DNA from: Gammaproteobacteria bacterium
Lineage (GTDB): Bacteria; Gemmatimonadota; Gemmatimonadetes; Longimicrobiales; Gaopeijiaceae
Length of the DNA stretch: 64,000 nt
Direction of reading: 5' to 3'
Assembly (NCBI GenBank): GCA_028821195.1
Contig: JAPPHB010000080.1
Span: 1 to 64,000, forward strand
Made by a program: the position numbers and the translations under genes. The notes under the pieces are model-generated. The model was not told the DNA's origin and did no database searches. It saw only the letters and a program-made list of their open reading frames with translations. Below are positions 56,885 through 64,000 of the stretch, piece by piece (position 1 is the stretch's first letter; every line of letters begins with the position of its first letter).

Positions 56885-57999
56885 CCCGCCTCGCCAAGTA
56901 CGGCCAGCACGACTTCGTCGGGCACGGCGTGCGTCCATCCGCCCGTCCCGTCCACTCGTCCGATGCGGTCCAGGAGGACGTAGGCGACGGACCCGGCGCG
57001 CATCTTCTTGTCGGTGCGCGTGCGCGCCAGCACGACGGCGGCATCGGTGCCCTGGGGAAGAACCGTGGGGAGGCCGCAGGCGTCGAGCGCCGCGCGCAGC
57101 CGGTCGGCGGTACCCGGCGCGGTCTGCCCGATGCGCCCGCCCGCGCGCGCCTCCAGAATCATGCCGAGCGAGACGGCGGAACCGTGCGGGAGGGTGTAGC
57201 TCGATTCCGCCTCGAGCGCGTGCCCGAGGGTGTGCCCGAAGTTGAGCAGCTGCCTGAGCCCCCCTTCCCGTTCGTCGGCGCTGACGACACGGGCCTTCAG
57301 TTCCACCGACCGGCGCACCACCGCTTCCATGGCGGCGCCGTCTCCCGCCAGCACCCCCGCGGCGGAGCGCGCGACCTCCTCAAAGTAGTCCTCGTCGAGG
57401 ATCGCCCCGTGCTTGACCGCCTCGGCGAGCCCCTGGGCGCGCTCCGCCGCAGGCAGCGTGCCCAAGTAGTCGGGATCGGCGACCACCACGCGCGGCGGGT
57501 GAAAGGCGCCGATCAGGTTCTTGCCGGCTCGCGTGTCCACCCCTGTCTTCCCTCCCACCGAGGCGTCCACCATGGCGACCAGGCTGGTCGGCACCTGCAC
57601 CACCGGGATGCCTCGCAGCAGGGTTGCGGCCACGAAGCCGGCGAGGTCGCCGGTCACCCCGCCGCCGAGCGCGACCACGCACCCGTCGCGACCGAATCCG
57701 GCGGCCAGCAACTCGTCGGAGAGGCGCGACCAGCTCCGGCGGATCTTGTTCTCCTCCCCCGCGGGAAAGGTGAACAGTTCCGCCCGCGCCCCGCCCGCGG
57801 CCAATCCGCCCAGCAGTGCGTCGCCGTGCAGACGGGCGACGTGGGAGTCGGCGATGACGGCGTAGCGGTGGGCGGGCGCGTACTCGGCGAGCAGCTCCGC
57901 CATCGCATGGCGCAGGCCGCGGGACACGAGCACGGGATAACCGCGCCCCCCCTTCGTGCTCACATGCACGGCGTGCGCCGCGGACGCGCGCGAACTCAT
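56881..57999 (-). CDS. aroB: 3-dehydroquinate synthase
   Basis: The 372-residue enzyme converts DAHP to 3-dehydroquinate in the shikimate pathway. Motifs are VVALGGGVTGDLAGFVAATL for NAD binding near residue 105, PTSLVAMVDASVGGKTGVD, KNLIGAFHPPRVVVADPDYL, EAVKHGAILDEDYFE, and LLNFGHTLGHALEAE with zinc-binding His residues. The start at 57999 overlaps the stop of the upstream metalloprotease gene; the frame opens further up inside that gene but is not used. Confidence 0.96.
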   Translation of the reverse strand: MSSRASAAHAVHVSTKGGRGYPVLVSRGLRHAMAELLAEYAPAHRYAVIADSHVARLHGDALLGGLAAGGARAELFTFPAGEENKIRRSWSRLSDELLAAGFGRDGCVVALGGGVTGDLAGFVAATLLRGIPVVQVPTSLVAMVDASVGGKTGVDTRAGKNLIGAFHPPRVVVADPDYLGTLPAAERAQGLAEAVKHGAILDEDYFEEVARSAAGVLAGDGAAMEAVVRRSVELKARVVSADEREGGLRQLLNFGHTLGHALEAESSYTLPHGSAVSLGMILEARAGGRIGQTAPGTADRLRAALDACGLPTVLPQGTDAAVVLARTRTDKKMRAGSVAYVLLDRIGRVDGTGGWTHAVPDEVVLAVLGEAG

Positions 58000-59249
58000 G
58001 CGCCCCCCACGATCCTGGCCAACGGCGGAGCGGGTACCGCGCCAACCGTCAGGACCGCCGCGGGCCGGCCGTCCAGCGTGTCGAGCTCGAGGGTCGCATC
58101 GGTCAGCGCCGCGGCCACCGCCTGGCCGCGGGACACGAACGCGTCGCGCGCCGCTTCGTCCTCCCAGACCGACCACCACACCAGCCCCCGGCTGCCGTCG
58201 CTGCCTTCCACCAAGGCGAACTGGTCGCCCTCCCAGCCGCGTATCGGCCGCCCATCCCCCGCGACCTCCTCGAAGAGAATCCCGATCTCCGCCACGCCGA
58301 GCGAGTTCGCGTAGGTCACGGAAGCACCGCCGCCGGAGAACTCGATGTTGAGCGGGGCATCCGGTTCGGGTCCGAATGCCCGTTCCGGTTCGAGCACCTG
58401 CTCGGTGGAGTGAGGAAGGAGCTCTCCGAAGGGAGGCGGCCGATCCGGGCGCCGCTGCCACAACACGCGGACGTATTCGGTTCCCTGGACGTAGGGAAAG
58501 ATGAGCGACTCGCGCACTATTCCCGGAGCGGTGCTCAGGACCGGTGAAGAACTCGCGGCGGCCGCCAGCGACGGGCCCATCAGGTCGATGAAGTTGGGGA
58601 TCGCCACCAGGTCGACCTCCGACCCCTGCTGCTTCGCGAGCGCGTACTCGAGCATCACCAGGGTGGCGTGGCCCTCGGCCGCCGCCTGGGCGGCGATCTG
58701 GCGGTCGTTGCCGCGCCCGCGCGCGGTCAGCGCGTCGAGGTCGACGGACTGGTCCTGGGCGGCGTGGACGAGCTCGTGGACCAGCACGCTTTCCAGCGTC
58801 TCCTCGGCCTGGCCGGATCTCACGTAGAGCGCCACAGAGTCGGGATCGTAGAAGCCGGCGACCTGCTCGGTATAAAGCGCCAGGAACAGCGCCTCCAGAT
58901 CGAGTGTTTCGGGCACGAGCCCCAGAAGTGCGTAGGTGTCGCGGATGCGCTCCACCTCGCCCTCCCGAAACTCCTCATCGAGCTTGAAGGTCAGATACCG
59001 GACCAGTTCCTCCTCGCTACGCCACTCGACACGCACCGGCCTGGTAAAGCTGAACCCCGAGCGCTCGCTGATGTCCTCGAGCAGCGCGTTGGCCGTCTCC
59101 TGCAGGGCGACATCCGACGAAACGACCAGCCCGCTGGTGGGCGATTCCTGGCTGCACGCAACGCTGGGCAGGAGGACGACCAGCAGGAGCGCCCACCACC
59201 CGGCAGGCGACGCGGCAGCGTCGAGCAGTCCGCGGATGGCCGGCCTCAT
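57996..59249 (-). CDS. HExxH zinc metallopeptidase-like lipoprotein
   Basis: The 417-residue protein has a lipoprotein signal with lipobox SVAC (Cys32). HELVH at residues 158-162 is a zinc-peptidase motif, and AAEGHATLVMLEY 30 residues later has Glu192 as the likely third ligand, a gluzincin-like arrangement. GFYDPDSVALYVRSG sits just before. The C-terminal half is beta-rich. It is probably periplasmic. I do not know the family name or substrate. It overlaps both the cupin gene upstream and aroB downstream by four bases. Confidence 0.75.
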   Translation of the reverse strand: MRPAIRGLLDAAASPAGWWALLLVVLLPSVACSQESPTSGLVVSSDVALQETANALLEDISERSGFSFTRPVRVEWRSEEELVRYLTFKLDEEFREGEVERIRDTYALLGLVPETLDLEALFLALYTEQVAGFYDPDSVALYVRSGQAEETLESVLVHELVHAAQDQSVDLDALTARGRGNDRQIAAQAAAEGHATLVMLEYALAKQQGSEVDLVAIPNFIDLMGPSLAAAASSSPVLSTAPGIVRESLIFPYVQGTEYVRVLWQRRPDRPPPFGELLPHSTEQVLEPERAFGPEPDAPLNIEFSGGGASVTYANSLGVAEIGILFEEVAGDGRPIRGWEGDQFALVEGSDGSRGLVWWSVWEDEAARDAFVSRGQAVAAALTDATLELDTLDGRPAAVLTVGAVPAPPLARIVGGA

Positions 59250-59620
59250 CCCCGTCGCCCGGAACTCCCCGCGCGCCCGTAACGATCCTCGAGCCGGACC
59301 ACGTCGTCCAGTTCGGGTGTCGACGCCTCCAGGATGTCCACGTCCGTCACCGCCTCCATGCGGTGCACGGTTCCGGGAAGGATGCGCACCGCATCCCCCT
59401 CCCTCATCATCCGCTCCTCCAGTTCATCCCGCGCGGGACCCAGCCACAGCCGCATCGATCCGGCCAGCATGTACAGGGTCTCATCCTTCTCACGATGGTA
59501 CTGCAGCGAAAGCGCTTCGCCCGCGTTCACATGCAGGATCTTGCCCACGTAGCGTCCGGTGTGCGCCCAGATGAGTTCGTAGCCCCAGGGTTTTTCCACG
59601 CGGACGGAAAGTGTTTTCAT
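59246..59620 (-). CDS. Cupin-fold protein similar to the mannose-6-phosphate isomerase type II domain
   Basis: The 124-residue single-domain cupin has KPWGYELIWAHTGRYVGKIL, SLQYHREKDETLYMLAG with His and Glu metal ligands, and RILPGTVHRMEAVTDVDILE, which match the isomerase domain of bifunctional GMP/PMI enzymes. It could act as a sugar-phosphate isomerase or only bind a metal. It is the first gene of a four-gene overlapping operon. Confidence 0.85.
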   Translation of the reverse strand: MKTLSVRVEKPWGYELIWAHTGRYVGKILHVNAGEALSLQYHREKDETLYMLAGSMRLWLGPARDELEERMMREGDAVRILPGTVHRMEAVTDVDILEASTPELDDVVRLEDRYGRAGSSGRRG

Positions 59621-59710
59621 CTCCAGGACTCCGCCAGTTGCCGCATCGCAGGGAATCTATCACCCGGGGCAAGTGCCGGGGCACCGGCTCCCGCCCCGGG
59701 AAACCCGCTG

Positions 59711-59750
59711 CAACAAACGCGCCCGCCACCCCTGCAGGCGGCGGGCGCGG
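59711..59750 (-). terminator. Intrinsic terminator of the envelope operon
   Basis: A perfect 10-bp stem CGCGCCCGCC (59718-59727) with GGCGGGCGCG (59740-59749), loop 12 bases, is followed on the minus strand by TTTGTTG. It lies about 30 bases after the lipoprotein stop at 59777 and upstream of the cupin gene, separating the two operons. Confidence 0.8.
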
Positions 59751-59776
59751 ATTGTCGCGGCATGCCGGCGCCGGCG

Positions 59777-61552
59777 TCAGCCTCCGAAGAACTCCTTGAA
59801 CTTGTTCTTGTAGTCGTCGCTCTGCTGCACCCACATCTCGGTAATGGAGGTGATGCCGTCCGGCTCCAGCACCACCAGATAGTGGGTGAACGACGCGAAA
59901 TCGCCGACTTGCGCCGCCTCCAGCCGATCCATTCCGTTTCCGCGGGCATCCAGCGTGATCGTGTTGCCACGGGACGAAGTGCCGACGCCCGTGGGCGAGA
60001 CGGCGGCGAGGTAGCTCTGGTAGTGCATTCCCGGAGGTGGCGCCGGCAGCCGGTTGAGTTCCACCAGCAGCGAGCTCTCGTAGAAGGACCCGGAGCCCGA
60101 GCCTCCACCGAAGAAGGGCTCGATTTCCCCATCCGAACCCAGGTGGCCGAAGGTCATGGCCCCCTGCTGCATGAGGTTGGCGGGGTTCAGGTATTCCTGG
60201 AAGAGGAACGGCCCCCCGGTCGGCGAACTCGCCTGTCCGGCCTCGGCGCTCACCGCCACGTGTGTAAACTCGCCGAAGTTCTGATCCATCGACACTTCCA
60301 GCTTCGCGTGGTACACGTCCTCCGAGGACGACGGCGAGAAGGTCGAGCCCATCATCATCATGTCCATGTCCATCGCGGGGTAGATCGTGGCGTCCGCGGC
60401 GGAGTAGGAAGCTGAGCCCGCGTCGTACAGCCAAAGCTGGTACGAACCGCCGGAGAGGGGCGAAAAGCCCGCCAGCGTGACGTCGATCTGGCCCGGTGCG
60501 GCAAAGGAGTTGTCGCCCCCGGAGAGCTCGGGTGCGTTGGGCACTACACCGGCCGGGAAGGGCGCCATGGCGTTGTTGATGACGTTTCCGCCGGCGTCGA
60601 TGTCGGGGCCCAGCTGCATGCGCACGGTGGGGCTTCCGGTCGGAAGGGCGCCTCCGCTCGGAGCTCCCTCGTACAGGAGCAGGTAGTTGAACTGGCCCGG
60701 GCCAACCATGGCGCCGGTCTCGTTGGAACCGAAAGGCGTATTCGCCGCCGTGAAATCGTCCGCCGTGGACAGGTTGGCCCCCTCCGCTCGTCCGGGCCAC
60801 ATGTCACCGGGAACGGCCCTCAGCACGCAGTCGAAAACGCCGGTGCCCGCCCCGTTCGTCTCGACAACACCAAGGCCAACCGGGTTCATCTCGGCCCTGA
60901 TCGGGGTGATGCCAGCCTGCAGGTCGAAATCGCAGGCGACGTCTCCGTAGATGACGGTTTCGCCGGATGCGAAGGACAACTCGTCCGGCTCGTCGACCGG
61001 GTTCCCGGTCAGAACCTGATGCTGGTCCAACTCGCCGTTCACCTGCAGCGTCATGCGGGCCAGCACGACCGTATAGGCTGTAGAGGGCTCGAGCCCCTGC
61101 ACCTCGCCAAAGAGGTCCCAGTAACCTACCGGAGCTCCGTTCTGAAGAAAGAGGGTCAGTTCGAACAGGCCGAAGTGGGTACCCACCGCCGCAGAACCCT
61201 CTCGCAGGGCCGGCAACCGGGGATCCTGGGCGGAATTACGCACCGAGCCCCCCAGGTCCACCGCTGGAGCGGTACCTATGGGGGTGGCGACGGGTACGAA
61301 GAACCCCCCCGCCCCCGTCCCCCGGTCGAACCCGTCCGGAACCGAGAAATCGAACCCGGAGACGACCGCCTTCGAGAGCGCGACCGAGCCGGAGGGGAAC
61401 ACCGCATCCCCCGGCGCGATCGTCATCTTGAGCACCGGCCGGTCGTCGGTCAGGTCGGTAACGTTGTCGGTCTCGCAGGCGGCCACGAGGAGCGCGCCGC
61501 ACAGAGCGACACCCACCGCGTGCAGCCGGATTCGCTTGCGTGCTGCTTTCAT
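59777..61552 (-). CDS. Large hypothetical lipoprotein
   Basis: The 591-residue protein has a lipoprotein signal with lipobox VAAC (Cys26). The rest is Gly/Ser/Asp-rich and beta-strand-like, without a known family; two repeated-looking segments include SYQLWLYDAGSASYSA and YTVVLARMTLQVNGEL, and a Met-rich run DMDMMMM lies near residue 398. It is probably on the outer membrane or cell surface. An AGGAGG site precedes the ATG. It is the last gene of the envelope operon, just before the terminator. Confidence 0.7.
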   Translation of the reverse strand: MKAARKRIRLHAVGVALCGALLVAACETDNVTDLTDDRPVLKMTIAPGDAVFPSGSVALSKAVVSGFDFSVPDGFDRGTGAGGFFVPVATPIGTAPAVDLGGSVRNSAQDPRLPALREGSAAVGTHFGLFELTLFLQNGAPVGYWDLFGEVQGLEPSTAYTVVLARMTLQVNGELDQHQVLTGNPVDEPDELSFASGETVIYGDVACDFDLQAGITPIRAEMNPVGLGVVETNGAGTGVFDCVLRAVPGDMWPGRAEGANLSTADDFTAANTPFGSNETGAMVGPGQFNYLLLYEGAPSGGALPTGSPTVRMQLGPDIDAGGNVINNAMAPFPAGVVPNAPELSGGDNSFAAPGQIDVTLAGFSPLSGGSYQLWLYDAGSASYSAADATIYPAMDMDMMMMGSTFSPSSSEDVYHAKLEVSMDQNFGEFTHVAVSAEAGQASSPTGGPFLFQEYLNPANLMQQGAMTFGHLGSDGEIEPFFGGGSGSGSFYESSLLVELNRLPAPPPGMHYQSYLAAVSPTGVGTSSRGNTITLDARGNGMDRLEAAQVGDFASFTHYLVVLEPDGITSITEMWVQQSDDYKNKFKEFFGG

Positions 61553-61570
61553 TTGATCGCCTCCTGCCCG

Positions 61571-62278
61571 CTAGCGGTTGAGTCCGGGGACGTACGTCAA
61601 CCCGATCGACAGGCGGATGTTGTGGATCATGTCCTGTTTGTCCGGGAGGTCGGTGCGTTCCGCATCAGGGAAGCGACAGGTCCCGTCGCTCTTGCAGTTG
61701 CGGAGTCGCTCCTCGACCGGGTTGAGAACATCGCGGTCGAAGTCCCGGTAGATGACGTCGCGCACGTCCACCTGGATTCCGGCGGCCTCCGTCACCGCGT
61801 AGCGCACCCCCGCGCCCCCCAGCACCATCTGGTGGGTCACGCGCCGGAAGTCGTCGTTGGCCTGCGTATCCAGGTAAAGCGTGGCTCCGCCTCCGCCGAC
61901 GACGACATATGGATCCAGCGAGCTTCCCGGCATGACGCTGATGTGCGCGTTCAAGCCGTAGTGGAGCGCGCTCAGCGTCTGGCCTACCTCGTAGATGCGG
62001 GTGCTGTCCGCACCGAAGTCGATGGCAGCCAGGTAGAAGCTGCCGTCGGTGTCGGCGCGGTGGAACTGAATCGCAGGCCCCAGCGCAATGCGCGGGGTGA
62101 GCTGATACAACGCCTCCAGCGCGAGCATGGGGCTGTTCATGAGCGAACTCGACGGGGCGTACATCTGGGTTCCCGCGGATACCTCGACGCTCCAGGCGCC
62201 CTGTTCGGACTGGGCGTGTACGGCCGAGGGCAGCGCCATCACCAGCCCGGCCAGCGCCAACCGGTTCAGTACTCTCAT
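61571..62278 (-). CDS. Outer-membrane beta-barrel protein, OmpA/OprF-like
   Basis: The 235-residue protein has a signal peptide ending near AVHAQ, then strands such as SVEVSAGTQMYAPSS, PRIALGPAIQFHRAD, LDPYVVVGGGGATLYLD and AGIQVDVRDVIYRD, typical of eight-stranded barrels. Two Cys lie near residues 196-203 (NCKSDGTC) and may form a disulfide. The C-terminus does not carry a peptidoglycan-binding domain. GGAGG precedes the start. Confidence 0.75.
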   Translation of the reverse strand: MRVLNRLALAGLVMALPSAVHAQSEQGAWSVEVSAGTQMYAPSSSLMNSPMLALEALYQLTPRIALGPAIQFHRADTDGSFYLAAIDFGADSTRIYEVGQTLSALHYGLNAHISVMPGSSLDPYVVVGGGGATLYLDTQANDDFRRVTHQMVLGGAGVRYAVTEAAGIQVDVRDVIYRDFDRDVLNPVEERLRNCKSDGTCRFPDAERTDLPDKQDMIHNIRLSIGLTYVPGLNR

Positions 62279-62295
62279 CAGTCTATTTCCTCCCG

Positions 62296-63411
62296 TCAGA
62301 ACTGCAGCTGGAAGCTGAAGACCTGGATGTTCTCCAGCTGCTCCATCGACGTGTAGGCGTAGTCCACGCTCAGCGTGCCCAGTTCCCCGACCGGGAGCCG
62401 CAGGCCTCCACCCGCGGCGGCCGCGTGCATGAGCCCGTGGTCGATCTGGTCTTCGTTCGCGAAGCGCTTGCCGGCCCGCACGAAGGCCAGTCCCATGAAG
62501 CCGTACTCGAGCCCGAGCGCGGTTTCCTGGGGCGCGTCGACGGGATCGTTGATGTCGGCCATCAGCCGGAGCGACTGGTCCGCGTCCGGAGAAACGATCG
62601 CGTCCGCGCCCCCAATCAGGTCCAGCATCACGCTGAAGCGGAACGATGTGGGGAGTTCGAGACGGTCGGTGGCCGCGGACAGCTCGATGACCCGGATGAA
62701 ATCGTCGATCTGATTCTCGGCGAACTCCGTGTTCACCCGGCTATTAAGCAGGTTTCCCTCGAATCGACCCGAAGTCCCCAGATTGGTGAGCGACGCTCCG
62801 AAGGTGACGCCGTAGAGCCCGGTGCGGAACACGGTGCTCATGTCGACGCCGACGTAGCTCGCCGTCGCGTTGGTGATCCCCTCCTCGACCACCTTGCCCG
62901 CCACGCCTACCGTGAGGCGGTCGGTGATGGGCTGCGCGAAATGCAGTCCGATCGCTGTCCCCGTCCAGCTGAAGGACGCGGCGGTCGGATCCTGCTCGCC
63001 TCCATACCCGGCGTTGGGCCAGTTCTCACTCTGCCAGGGCATTTCCCCGGAGTCGAGGGTGTTCACGCTTACGCCGATGCGGGTAAACCCGAACGGCATC
63101 ACCACGCCCACGAAGGTGTGCTGGATATCGAGATCGTCGAAGAGCCGCGCCGTCGTCATTCCGGCGGAAAAGCCGTCGATCCGAGACATGGCCGCGGTGT
63201 TCCAGTAGAGCGACGTGACGTCGTCCGCCGCCGCTCCGAAGGCGCCTCCCAGCGCCTGGCCGCGCGCGCCGACGCCCACCGCGAGAAATGCGGCGCCCCG
63301 GGTTCCGACGCGGGTCACGATTTGTTCCGGCGTCGAGGTCAGCGTTTCCTGAGCCTCAAGCATCTCCGCCGTCGCCACGAGCGTGAGCGCTAGCAGCAGT
63401 GCACGGTTCAT
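62296..63411 (-). CDS. PorV/PorQ family outer-membrane barrel protein
   Basis: The 371-residue protein has a signal peptide (LLLALTLVATAEMLEAQ) and the pattern of PorV/PorQ proteins: GVGARGQALGGAFGAAADDV near residue 47, SLYWNTAAMSRIDGFSAGM, then repeated strands to a terminal Phe (FSFQLQF). In Bacteroidota such proteins serve the type IX secretion system by handing cargo to the cell surface. Here it sits next to a protein with a type IX-like C-terminal domain. AAGGAG precedes the ATG. It is a family match, not a proof of type IX function. Confidence 0.82.
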   Translation of the reverse strand: MNRALLLALTLVATAEMLEAQETLTSTPEQIVTRVGTRGAAFLAVGVGARGQALGGAFGAAADDVTSLYWNTAAMSRIDGFSAGMTTARLFDDLDIQHTFVGVVMPFGFTRIGVSVNTLDSGEMPWQSENWPNAGYGGEQDPTAASFSWTGTAIGLHFAQPITDRLTVGVAGKVVEEGITNATASYVGVDMSTVFRTGLYGVTFGASLTNLGTSGRFEGNLLNSRVNTEFAENQIDDFIRVIELSAATDRLELPTSFRFSVMLDLIGGADAIVSPDADQSLRLMADINDPVDAPQETALGLEYGFMGLAFVRAGKRFANEDQIDHGLMHAAAAGGGLRLPVGELGTLSVDYAYTSMEQLENIQVFSFQLQF

Positions 63412-63435
63412 TGATCTATCTCCTTGGCCTCAGGC

Positions 63436-64000
63436 TCAGCGAATGACGACGAACTTGCCCATCTTTTTCTGGCCGCCGGATTCGAGAACGAAAATGTAGA
63501 GTCCCGCTCCCAGGTTGGTGCGCTCGCGGGTCTGCATGTCCCAGTTGAGGTCACCCCCGCAGTCTCCGGCGCCGCAGTAGGCATCAATCCCCTGGAGATC
63601 CTCGGGACCATAAACGATCTCCTGGATGAATCGCCCCGCCACGTCGAAGATGCGGATGGTTCCTTCCTGGGGAAGGTTCGTGAACTTCAGAACCCGTGCG
63701 TCGGTCGCGCGCTCGAACGCGCTTGCGTGCAAGTACGGGTTGGGAACCACGTGCACGTCGTCGAGGGAGACCGCCCCCGTCGCGGCGGCCTCCGCCGCCG
63801 TGATCGCCCTCTGCACGTCCACCACCACCTCGTCGCCCGACTGAAGCGGGACCAGCCAGGGGACCGTCAGCGTGACCTGCTCGGTCACCGGGATGTAGCC
63901 GGATTCGGTCGACCCTCCGGTGGTCGGATCGCATGAGGGACGCGGGGCGTCGCAGCCGAGGGTCACGTCGAAGGTCACGACCGTGGCCGTCTCCGTCGCG
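63436..64000 (-). CDS. Secreted protein with type IX-like C-terminal sorting domain, 5' end cut by the window
   Basis: The frame is open to the window edge, so only the C-terminal 187 residues are visible. A conserved VHVVPNPYLHASAFERATDA, LPQEGTIRIFDVAGRFIQEI, LNWDMQTRERTNLGAGLYIF, and the final KKMGKFVVIR strand match the type A sorting/FlgD-like immunoglobulin domain used at the C-terminus of type IX-secreted proteins. Two Cys pairs near the visible start and middle (DPTTG region, YCGAGDCGG) may form disulfides. The N-terminal function is not in the window. Confidence 0.82.
   Translation of the reverse strand, partial: ATETATVVTFDVTLGCDAPRPSCDPTTGGSTESGYIPVTEQVTLTVPWLVPLQSGDEVVVDVQRAITAAEAAATGAVSLDDVHVVPNPYLHASAFERATDARVLKFTNLPQEGTIRIFDVAGRFIQEIVYGPEDLQGIDAYCGAGDCGGDLNWDMQTRERTNLGAGLYIFVLESGGQKKMGKFVVIR

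Overview
The window is 64 kb of uniformly GC-rich bacterial DNA, densely packed with genes. I count 48 protein genes, two of them cut by the window edges. I see no rRNA, tRNA, CRISPR array or intact insertion sequence. No gene-free stretch exceeds 300 bases; the longest is about 260 bases (1483-1743). The gene mix suggests a Gram-negative, Gemmatimonadota-like bacterium: DUF4384, DUF1552 and DUF1592 families, a CarboxypepD_reg TonB-dependent receptor, a PorV-like protein beside a protein with a type IX-like C-terminal domain, SurA, and outer-membrane beta-barrels. This placement is an inference from gene content, not from a marker gene.

Left part (1-24 kb): a truncated DUF4384 secreted protein; a DUF58/BatA pair translationally coupled to mfd; two parvulin-type foldases (a lipoprotein and a SurA-like protein); then pdxA-holB-moaC with overlapping stops and starts. 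An MltD-like lytic transglycosylase and guaB lie on the opposite strand. Next come a hexapeptide acyltransferase, a class IV aminotransferase, an HTH-like membrane protein, a Tat-exported NAD-dependent epimerase-like protein and an MFS exporter.

Middle (22-46 kb): a three-gene minus-strand operon encodes a DUF1592-type cytochrome protein, a Tat-exported DUF1552 protein and a secreted ankyrin-repeat protein, divergent from a TonB-dependent receptor. After a block of five 23-bp tandem repeats comes a DUF4143 ATPase, then an adenine/guanine permease, an M24 lipoprotein peptidase preceded by three 11-bp repeats, acs, a Fur-family regulator, a zinc-ribbon membrane protein, a GltS-like symporter, and a sarcosine-oxidase-like flavoprotein in an operon with a second M24 enzyme.

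Right part (46-64 kb): moeA, a DMT transporter coupled to a class C beta-lactamase-fold hydrolase, etfBA, an operon encoding a NYN-LOTUS-LOTUS-HhH protein, a 3-methyladenine DNA glycosylase and an NhaC-type antiporter, a four-gene overlapping operon (cupin, HExxH lipoprotein, aroB, acyl-CoA ligase), and an envelope operon (type IX-like secreted protein, PorV-like protein, barrel protein, lipoprotein) ending at a clear terminator.

The parts I find most worth following are the NYN/tandem-LOTUS/HhH gene next to a DNA glycosylase, the DUF1592-DUF1552-ankyrin operon, the M24/flavoprotein/GltS group, and the two tandem-repeat blocks in intergenic DNA.
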